From assembly GCA_001776475.1 (NCBI GenBank), contig MFBQ01000001.1, positions 1 to 11,430 of the forward strand: a stretch of DNA of 11,430 nucleotides, in the 5' to 3' direction. Under the pieces are notes generated by a model. That model made no database searches. It was not told the origin of the DNA and worked only from the letters and a program-made list of their open reading frames with translations. Position 1 is the stretch's first letter. Every line of letters starts with the position of its first letter. Both the position numbers and the translations under genes were made by a program. Source of the stretch: Candidatus Curtissbacteria bacterium RIFCSPLOWO2_01_FULL_41_18 (GTDB lineage: Bacteria > Patescibacteriota > Microgenomatia > Curtissbacterales > GWA2-41-24). Below, in pieces: positions 5,091 through 10,022 of the stretch.

Positions 5091-6040
5091 TAAATCACCG
5101 CTCCCTGAACCGCGTACCAAAGCGCCAAAAGTACAAATCCCAAAATACCTAAATGGGCAACTGCACTGCTTCTAACAGTCAAATCAACGCGTCTTACAGT
5201 AATCAAAACCTCCAGGGCAAAAAGCGCAAATATAAAACCTATTAAGCCCAAAGAGGCCACTTTGGCAACCGAAAACTGGCGGCTGGCTAAAACCGTAGCC
5301 GTAGTAGCAACCGGCGCGGCTACCTGGGGTGCCTGGGCGATTGTCGTCGGCTCAACACTCGGGCCTGGGCTGGCAACTGCCTGAGGCACTTGCGAAACGC
5401 CGCCGCCGAACATCTGCACCACCAAAATCCCTTCTTTTCCCTGCAGACTTCCCGACACAACAGCTACCCCAACTTCGGCGAAATTGCCATCTAAGATATT
5501 GCTTCTATGCGTTGGCGAATTCATCCAGGCGCCAACAACCGAGCCAGCATCGCTAAAATCCCGTGCCAAATTTTCTCCGGCGGTAATATACTTATAACCT
5601 GCCCCACTGATAAAACTCCAGGGTGTACGGCCGCTTGGCGAATTGTGCGCCCAGTAGTTGACGGCAAGCATGTCGGAAGCTTTGGCGCCGGCTGCCGCAG
5701 CCAAGTTGCCGTTAATAGAAAGGGCTGGCAAACCATTCTCGGCCCGCTTTTGATTGGTCAAAGCAATAATCTGGTCGGCACTGTAGCTTGCAGTTCCCAA
5801 AATTTGCGGCAAAGTCGCGCGCACAAAATAAAAACCAATAGTCAGAAATACAAAAACCTGAAAGTAGACAAATAGAGCCGTTAGTGAGAGAACATGGGCA
5901 TGATGCTGCCTTGCCTCGCCAGAGCCATCAGTGAAGGCGGGTCCATCCTCATGTACGTAAGGCACAAAGTGTTTATGCAAAGAAACCACCCTTTGAGCTA
6001 TTTTTTTACTCGCAGCAAGCCTTGAAAGTTGGTAAGCCAC
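5090..6040 (-). CDS. CAP (SCP/PR-1-like) domain membrane protein
   Basis: 316 aa. An N-terminal cytoplasmic segment with a His-rich patch (RQHHAH) precedes a transmembrane helix (about 51-76). The CAP domain spans about 84-213: IIALTNQKRAENGLPAL, then YWAHNSPSG (His132), AGENLAR (Glu156), WMNSPTHRSNIL (His178) and AEVGVAVV (Glu189). These give the His/Glu cavity of the family. A Pro/Ala/Thr-rich linker (215-255) leads to two C-terminal transmembrane helices (about 260-281 and 295-313). Bacterial CAP proteins of this SpoIVD/YkwD kind act outside the membrane; the substrate is generally unknown. It is coupled by TAATG to the 83-aa membrane gene. A minus-strand TACACT (6045-6050) lies only 4 bp before the ATG, suggesting a leaderless mRNA. 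Confidence 0.9.
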   Translation of the reverse strand: MAYQLSRLAASKKIAQRVVSLHKHFVPYVHEDGPAFTDGSGEARQHHAHVLSLTALFVYFQVFVFLTIGFYFVRATLPQILGTASYSADQIIALTNQKRAENGLPALSINGNLAAAAGAKASDMLAVNYWAHNSPSGRTPWSFISGAGYKYITAGENLARDFSDAGSVVGAWMNSPTHRSNILDGNFAEVGVAVVSGSLQGKEGILVVQMFGGGVSQVPQAVASPGPSVEPTTIAQAPQVAAPVATTATVLASRQFSVAKVASLGLIGFIFALFALEVLITVRRVDLTVRSSAVAHLGILGFVLLALWYAVQGAVI

Positions 6041-6072
6041 ATAAATAGTGTATCAGAAAAATCAGCTAAATC

Positions 6073-6107
6073 GGAGGGTCAGACCCCCTCCACACACCGG
6101 GTGTGTG
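6073..6107 (-). terminator. Tandem hairpins between the RTX gene and the CAP gene
   Basis: Two palindromes share one base: GGAGGGTCAGACCCCCTCC (6073-6091) and CACACACCGGGTGTGTG (6091-6107). On the minus strand they follow the RTX stop codon and lead into GATTTAGCTGATTTTT, so they could end transcription before the CAP promoter. Their cores (GTCAGAC and ACC-N-GGT) recur in other palindromes of this window, so they may be dispersed repeats rather than dedicated terminators. Confidence 0.5.
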
Positions 6108-6125
6108 ATTTGTGATTTGGGGTGG

Positions 6126-7157
6126 TTAGAGTTCACAACTGATTTCGGTTTCGGCATCACAAGTATCTACTCCAAGGTCTCCTCTGGCTATATCGCTATC
6201 AGAACCCCCAAAAAGGGTATCGTTGCCGTTTCTACCGCGTATTTCATCGTTGCCCTCACTACCTTCTACATAATCATTACCGTTTCCGCCATCGGCTTTG
6301 TCGTTGCCCGAGCCTAAGATAATATCGTCATTGCCATTGGAACCTTCTACCTGATCGTTACCCCCACCCGCATCGATTTCGTCATTGCCGTTAGAGCCAT
6401 AAATTCTGTCATCGCCATCGTTACCAAAAATGACATCGTTACCGTTGCTGCCGTCAAGCTTGTCGTTATCTTCACCTCCGATGATACAATCATCTCCATT
6501 TGAACCATTGACTTTATCATCTCCTTCAAAGGCTATAATCAAATCGTTAAAGTTTGTGCCTTTGATGTTGTCGTTGCCGGATGTTCCGAAAATTGGATTA
6601 CCGCTGAAGTTCATATCACTACATTCTGCCGGTACTTCAAAGGCGATGCCGGCAATTAAATCAAAAACTACAGACGCATTTTGAAATTCGTTCTCCGCGG
6701 ACTCTTGAAATGTGACTTTAAATGTATAAGTTGTGAATGCACTCGGCGCTAAGGTAGAAAGAGGAATGCCGTCAATCCCACTGCTGTCTGTAAAAAATTG
6801 GGAAAGAGTGGCGGAGTAAAGAGTTGTTAGACCTTCCGTGATTTTTATATCAAGAACAGTTGCTAGATCACCGGTTTCAGAATTTTTGACGCCTCTTACA
6901 CCGACCGGCCGGGCAGTTGAGGCATTATTTATAACGCTGACTGATCTTTCTTCTGTCTGGCCGGGCATCATGTTGTTAACCACAAAAATCGGCCCCACGT
7001 CACCAGTACCAATTCCCCAATCAACCGAAAGATCGCCAACTGCCTGAGCAGTGCTGTCATTCTGCAGAAAATTTGGAGAGGCGAGATTGAATGCCAAAGC
7101 AACAATTATTCCAATCACAAAAATCTTAAATATTCTGAATTTTAATTTATGTTTCAT
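6126..7157 (-). CDS. Exported TasA-like domain protein with C-terminal RTX calcium-binding repeats
   Basis: 343 aa. A basic start and hydrophobic helix (7-28) form a signal peptide, with cleavage plausible near the Ala-rich STAQAV. Residues about 42-175 resemble the TasA/camelysin beta-sandwich (LSVDWGIGTGDVGPIF, MMPGQTEERSVSVINN). Residues 190-325 hold about fifteen nonapeptide RTX motifs of the GGxGxDxUx type, such as GTSGNDNIKG, GSNGNDVIFG, GGNGNDYVEG and GRNGNDTLFGG. Such repeats bind Ca2+ and fold into a parallel beta-roll. Cysteines at 179, 224, 333 and 341 may pair. No type I secretion gene is nearby, and the N-terminal signal argues for Sec export. The adjacent SipW-type peptidase could process it. 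Probable role: calcium-stabilised surface or matrix protein. Confidence 0.85.
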   Translation of the reverse strand: MKHKLKFRIFKIFVIGIIVALAFNLASPNFLQNDSTAQAVGDLSVDWGIGTGDVGPIFVVNNMMPGQTEERSVSVINNASTARPVGVRGVKNSETGDLATVLDIKITEGLTTLYSATLSQFFTDSSGIDGIPLSTLAPSAFTTYTFKVTFQESAENEFQNASVVFDLIAGIAFEVPAECSDMNFSGNPIFGTSGNDNIKGTNFNDLIIAFEGDDKVNGSNGDDCIIGGEDNDKLDGSNGNDVIFGNDGDDRIYGSNGNDEIDAGGGNDQVEGSNGNDDIILGSGNDKADGGNGNDYVEGSEGNDEIRGRNGNDTLFGGSDSDIARGDLGVDTCDAETEISCEL

Positions 7158-7174
7158 TTTTTAAAATCCCGATG

Positions 7175-7204
7175 TGTTAAGCTAATCCACACCAGGTGTG
7201 TCAA
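7175..7204 (-). promoter_or_regulatory. Possible promoter with palindromic spacer before the TasA/RTX gene
   Basis: On the minus strand TTGACA (7199-7204) and a weak TTAACA (7175-7180) are 18 bp apart. The spacer contains the perfect palindrome CACACCAGGTGTG (7188-7200), which overlaps the -35 by two bases and could be an operator, or simply a copy of the ACC-N-GGT palindrome family. Confidence 0.35.
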
Positions 7205-7215
7205 AGTAATTTATT

Positions 7216-7247
7216 TTGTTAAATTGTTGCATTGTTAAATTGTTCAT
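7216..7247. repeat. Octamer tandem array at the SipW-LTD stop codon
   Basis: Four contiguous 8-bp units: TTGTTAAA, TTGTTGCA, TTGTTAAA, TTGTTCAT. The last unit contains the stop codon (TGA on the minus strand, 7244-7246) of the signal-peptidase gene. The period is 8, unlike the heptamer arrays, but the position at a stop codon is similar. Confidence 0.65.
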
Positions 7248-8605
7248 GGTGCTTCTGGTGAGCTTGAACTATTTTGCGGTTGAGATACAGTTCTCAAAAC
7301 GAAATCGGTAGCGTTATTATTGGAATCAAAACCATTACCCTTAAACTCGTCAGCTCCTCCAATAGCCATGGAGGATGCCGTAGAAGTGGATAATGCTTTT
7401 CTTTCCATGCTTTGATTTGCCCCAGGATTGCTGTTGAATTGTGTGCCTTCTTTTAGTGATGAAGCTCCTGGGTCCCAGCTTAAAGCATCGATAATTGTTC
7501 CAGTATTCAAATTTCCCTGACGGAGAGCAACACTATTACTTGCTGCTAAAGTGTCTGAGGATGTTACATCAGGAATTACAGCTATAGTTGTAAAGTCATC
7601 ATTTGCCCATAAAAAGTATCCATGTGCAGGTACAATATGAGAAGAAGTGAATGTAAATATGTTAGTATCATTTGGGGCATTACCAGTTCTTTTTACCAAC
7701 CTATACCCATTTAGGTTAAAAGGTGATGAGGTCGGGTTATAAAGTTCGATAAAGTCATTGTCATTAGCTTGACCAAGCCCCCCATCAATTTGTACTTCGC
7801 TTATTACAATGTGGTTAGTGAAGATTTGTGATGCCTGAAATGTGTTATTAATGCTGGTTGCTGTGTCGGAAAAGAAGGCAAAGGAGTTGTGGAAAAACAT
7901 GATACCAATGACCAATGGCAGAAGAACCCTCAAGATAGGTAAGTTATTGTTCGACCGTAGTGGAGAATTTCCGCTGTCATTCTGAGGCTGAAAGCCGAAG
8001 AATCTAGATCCTTCGCGGAGTTTATCCTGAGACTCTTCGCTTCGCTCAGAGTGACAGTCGAAGGGCTCAGGATGACGCAAAAGGCGTAATTCTTTAACAA
8101 TATTTATTATTTCTAAAATAATAACTAGAAGGGCCGGGAAAATTACTAAAATTGGAAAACCGACATTACTTTTGGCAAAGGCGAAAAGCCTGCCAAAATA
8201 AGGTAATCGGAAGGTGCTTTTTCCGATAATGTTTTCTTCGGCGACTAAATTATTATCCGCGGCGTTATTGGCATCGCCTTTAGTCTGGTAAAAAACTTTA
8301 CCGTCTTTTATTTCTTTGCCAACAATGCGGTGGGTTGTAAAGAGTTTAGAATTTTCGTCACTTTTAAAGGCAATGACATCTCCTACTTTATATTTAGCCA
8401 GTTTAGTAGATTGTGGCGTGATTAAACCTGTTTGACTTGTGACCACAACCAAATCCCCCACTTTAATAGCGGGTTGCATGCTGCCGCTTCGCACAATCAA
8501 AGCTTTATTGCCAAAAGCCGGTATGGCAATGTAGGCAATAGCGATTGCCGCCAGAACCAGCAGCAAAGACAAGCCAAAATTCGCGCTTTTAAAAATAAGC
8601 TTCAT
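7244..8605 (-). CDS. SipW-type signal peptidase I fused to a lamin-tail-domain secreted protein
   Basis: 453 aa in one frame. Residues 1-175 are an S26B (archaeal/ER/SipW-type) signal peptidase: N-terminal helix 11-30, catalytic Ser42 in VRSGSMQPAIKVGD, His92 in FTTHRIVGKE in place of the bacterial Lys, GDANNAADN (110-118), and a C-terminal membrane helix 149-171. Residues 177-213 are the translation of a dispersed DNA repeat (HSERSEES...GFQPQND). Residues 222-453 start with a second hydrophobic helix and a SipW-substrate-like site (SFAFFSDTATSINNTFQA), then a lamin-tail-type domain (VISEVQIDGG, DFIELYNPTS, NLNGYRLVK, HGYFLWAND). So an enzyme is joined to what looks like its own substrate. 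Two ancestral genes joined by repeat insertion are more likely than a designed fusion. Confidence 0.8.
   Translation of the reverse strand: MKLIFKSANFGLSLLLVLAAIAIAYIAIPAFGNKALIVRSGSMQPAIKVGDLVVVTSQTGLITPQSTKLAKYKVGDVIAFKSDENSKLFTTHRIVGKEIKDGKVFYQTKGDANNAADNNLVAEENIIGKSTFRLPYFGRLFAFAKSNVGFPILVIFPALLVIILEIINIVKELRLLRHPEPFDCHSERSEESQDKLREGSRFFGFQPQNDSGNSPLRSNNNLPILRVLLPLVIGIMFFHNSFAFFSDTATSINNTFQASQIFTNHIVISEVQIDGGLGQANDNDFIELYNPTSSPFNLNGYRLVKRTGNAPNDTNIFTFTSSHIVPAHGYFLWANDDFTTIAVIPDVTSSDTLAASNSVALRQGNLNTGTIIDALSWDPGASSLKEGTQFNSNPGANQSMERKALSTSTASSMAIGGADEFKGNGFDSNNNATDFVLRTVSQPQNSSSSPEAP
7975..8075. repeat. TGTCAT...TGACA inverted-repeat element inside the SipW frame
   Basis: TGTCATTCTGAG at 7975-7986 and CTCAGAGTGACA at 8045-8056 are inverted with 11 of 12 matches. 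Internal CGAAGAATCT and TTCGCGGAG/CTTCGC segments are typical of this dispersed element. A further GTCGAAGGGCTCAGGATGAC (8056-8075) follows. On the minus strand it is translated as HSERSEESQDKLREGS and neighbouring residues, a peptide that commonly betrays this kind of repeat in predicted proteins. Confidence 0.75.
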
Positions 8606-8640
8606 GTTTCTTCTTCGTATAAGACTATTCTTCAGTGATT

Positions 8641-8712
8641 TGTCATCGCGAGTCCCGATGGAATCGGGACGTGGCGATCTAAAAAGATTGCTTCGCTACG
8701 CTCGCAATGACA
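8641..8712. repeat. TGTCAT...ATGACA inverted-repeat element, 72 bp
   Basis: TGTCATCGCGAG (8641-8652) and CTCGCAATGACA (8701-8712) are inverted with 11 of 12 matches. Between them are GTCCCGAT-GGA-ATCGGGAC (a nested hairpin, 8652-8670), GGCGATCT and AGATTGCTTCGCTACG. It matches the GTCATTGCGAG/CGAAGCAATCT type of non-coding repeat seen in many bacteria and resembles a MITE-like element, though no transposase is present. It ends 35 bp upstream of the SipW start. Confidence 0.75.
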
Positions 8713-8820
8713 GCTCCATCGCAGAAGTTTAACACCGTACTTTTCCTCCACCAATGTCCGACCTTTAAGACAAGTAAACCCTATGTGTCCACCTAGCTCA
8801 AACCTGGTTTGTACAGTCTA
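8713..8820. other. Intergenic stretch with a palindrome and possible element-end motifs
   Basis: The 108 bp between the 72-bp repeat and the TasA stop hold the perfect palindrome CAAACCTGGTTTG (8799-8811), 13 bp with the ACC-N-GGT core also found at 7188-7200 and 6091-6107. They also hold two similar motifs, ATGTCCGACC (8754-8763) and ATGTGTCCACC (8783-8793), about 20 bp apart. No gene is seen. On the minus strand the palindrome could serve as a weak terminator for the TasA gene. Confidence 0.4.
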
Positions 8821-9456
8821 TTATTGCGATGCGTCTTGGTTCATGGTGGCAGTCAAGGTCATATTGACCGAATCACCTTGATGTTGATCCACGGTTTGTG
8901 TTGGACTCAATCGTCCCGCAATTCTCAAAACGTGATCTGCACTCTGAGTTCCACCAAACGAAAGGTCGTCAAAATCGTCAGCAACCTGATTCTCCAAATC
9001 GTCCAAGTCTATAATCCCGTTACCATTAGTCTGGGTTACTCCAGGAAGCAGGTCGGCATCAACTGAACCATTGCCATCAGTATCCCAACCAAAAGTTGTA
9101 ATTTCGATAACTCTATCAAGTGGAATAGTAGAGACTGTTCCTGGACCACTTCCGGCATCAGTAACTACATTGCTGAACTGTAACTCGATATGGTTTGCGG
9201 CTACAGATCCGGTATTTGTAACCCGAAGATCGCCGGTAAACGTATCACCAGGTGCAGATGCTAATCCCCATGTTCCCGAAACGCTATCAAGATCTTCCTG
9301 ATTGTTATCGGAAAGTTGCATATTTAATGTTCCTGAGTTGAAGACGTTATCGCTACTTGTTCCACTGTCACTAAAAAACGCAAAGGTCGCGCCGATGACA
9401 AGGGCTCCGGCTGCGGCGATTGAAGCCGCGCTAAGTAAAATTCTCGAGTTAATCAT
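8821..9456 (-). CDS. TasA/camelysin-like secreted protein with calcium-loop motifs
   Basis: 211 aa. The signal helix (6-26) ends in GATFAFFSDSGTSSDNVF, the characteristic SipW-dependent cleavage region (A-F-F-S-D). The mature part is a TasA/CalY-like beta-sandwich: SGTLNMQLSDN, APGDTFTGDLRVTNTGSVA, IELQFSN, then VNMTLTATMNQ near the end. Inserted at 125-153 are two dockerin/EF-hand-like loops, DTDGNGSVDADLL and TNGNGIIDLDDLE, the second lacking the first acidic ligand. TasA relatives polymerise into biofilm fibres; here it would be cleaved by the SipW-type enzyme encoded next. An AAAGGGGGTGA Shine-Dalgarno (9461-9471) 5-6 bp before the ATG is the only strong ribosome-binding site in the window and suggests high expression. 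Confidence 0.85.
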   Translation of the reverse strand: MINSRILLSAASIAAAGALVIGATFAFFSDSGTSSDNVFNSGTLNMQLSDNNQEDLDSVSGTWGLASAPGDTFTGDLRVTNTGSVAANHIELQFSNVVTDAGSGPGTVSTIPLDRVIEITTFGWDTDGNGSVDADLLPGVTQTNGNGIIDLDDLENQVADDFDDLSFGGTQSADHVLRIAGRLSPTQTVDQHQGDSVNMTLTATMNQDASQ

Positions 9457-9460
9457 TTTT

Positions 9461-9471
9461 TCACCCCCTTT
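9461..9471 (-). promoter_or_regulatory. Strong Shine-Dalgarno of the TasA-like gene
   Basis: AAAGGGGGTGA on the minus strand pairs well with the 16S anti-Shine-Dalgarno and lies about 5 bp from the ATG at 9454-9456. Other genes here show weak or no such site. Heptamer array 3L begins 7 bp further upstream. Confidence 0.7.
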
Positions 9472-9477
9472 CGGTTA

Positions 9478-9512
9478 AGGATAAATTACAAAGGATAAAG
9501 GATTAAGTTAAA
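9478..9512 (+). repeat. Heptamer array 3L (AGGATNA), 3' side of cassette 3
   Basis: Five units in 7-bp phase: AGGATAA, ATTACAA, AGGATAA, AGGATTA, AGTTAAA (second and fifth degenerate). The last unit contains the stop codon of the four-helix-bundle gene (9508-9510). The inverted partner is at 9871-9898. Confidence 0.75.
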
Positions 9513-9864
9513 AATCTTTCCTTGTCCTTAGTTTTTTAATTGATGCTGTTAAAATTTTTACTATTGCCTCTGATTCTTCAATAATCTCTTGCATTCTTTC
9601 TTTGAATTGCGGATTAACTTCTGCGATTATCAATAGCCAATAGCGTGTTTCTCTCGCCTCTTTTTTGGCAATATTTGTACAGTTAACAAATTCAGGTCTC
9701 GTGTTTGCTCCCTGAGCTTCTTCTAGGTTTGCACCGATTGATGTACTAGATCTAGCAACCTGATTTATTAAGATTCTGTTGATTTCGTCTTTCGGTAATT
9801 CTTTGCATAACTTCAGAACCCTAATCGCAAATTTGAAGCTCCGCTCGCGTATATCCTCCGGCAT
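9508..9864 (-). CDS. Four-helix-bundle protein (S23 / IVP family), cassette 3
   Basis: 118 aa. It starts MPEDIRERSFKFAIRVLKLC and contains ILINQVARSSTSIGANLEEA and FVNCTNIAKKEARETRYWLL, hallmarks of a separate branch of the S23/IVP family in which the usual N-I-x-E-G turn appears as N-L-E-E-A. A basic tail (IKKLRTRKDF) ends the protein. The stop lies within array 3L; the ATG is 7 bp from array 3R, whose AGGATGA unit may double as a Shine-Dalgarno. It sits between a good promoter (9951-9980) and the TasA-like gene in the same direction, so its transcript probably continues into TasA. This looks like an insertion into the TasA leader. Function unknown; nucleic-acid binding is inferred from the family. 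Confidence 0.88.
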   Translation of the reverse strand: MPEDIRERSFKFAIRVLKLCKELPKDEINRILINQVARSSTSIGANLEEAQGANTRPEFVNCTNIAKKEARETRYWLLIIAEVNPQFKERMQEIIEESEAIVKILTASIKKLRTRKDF

Positions 9865-9870
9865 AAAATT

Positions 9871-9898
9871 TCATCCTTTATCCTTTATCCTTCATCAT
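9871..9898 (-). repeat. Heptamer array 3R (AGGATNA), 5' side of cassette 3
   Basis: Four plus-strand units: TCATCCT, TTATCCT, TTATCCT, TCATCAT. On the minus strand they read ATGATGA, AGGATAA, AGGATAA, AGGATGA, the same family as array 3L in inverted orientation. Confidence 0.8.
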
Positions 9899-9899
9899 T

Positions 9900-9919
9900 A
9901 GAGGATTGAAGAGGATTGA
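9900..9919 (+). repeat. Two copies of a 10-bp repeat next to array 3R
   Basis: AGAGGATTGA occurs twice in tandem. It shares AGGAT with the cassette 3 heptamers but in the opposite orientation to array 3R and with a period of 10. Confidence 0.5.
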
Positions 9920-9950
9920 GGTGTTTGCAGGCGAAAAAAACTTCCACTCC

Positions 9951-9980
9951 AATGTAGATATAAAAGAGACTTAATGTCAA
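9951..9980 (-). promoter_or_regulatory. Probable promoter upstream of cassette 3 and TasA
   Basis: On the minus strand a perfect TTGACA (9975-9980) is followed after 18 bp by TACATT (9951-9956). Transcription would start near 9944, giving a leader of about 80 nt before the four-helix-bundle ATG and then running to the TasA gene. Confidence 0.5.
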
Positions 9981-10022
9981 CCCTGAAAAAAGTTTAATGA
10001 GGGAAATAACAAAACTGGCTAA

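Noticed and set aside
5507..5875. Plus-strand 122-residue frame inside the CAP gene
   Set aside because: It lies wholly opposite the conserved CAP domain and has no recognisable features.
6347..6684. Other-frame open stretches opposite or inside the RTX repeats
   Set aside because: They are low-complexity by-products of the repetitive 27-bp RTX coding units.
6126..7157. Classical RTX toxin with type I secretion
   Set aside because: There is no toxin domain, no exporter genes, and an N-terminal signal helix is present.
1648..9864. Diversity-generating retroelement, because the family resembles Avd
   Set aside because: No reverse transcriptase and no template/variable repeat pair is seen in the window.
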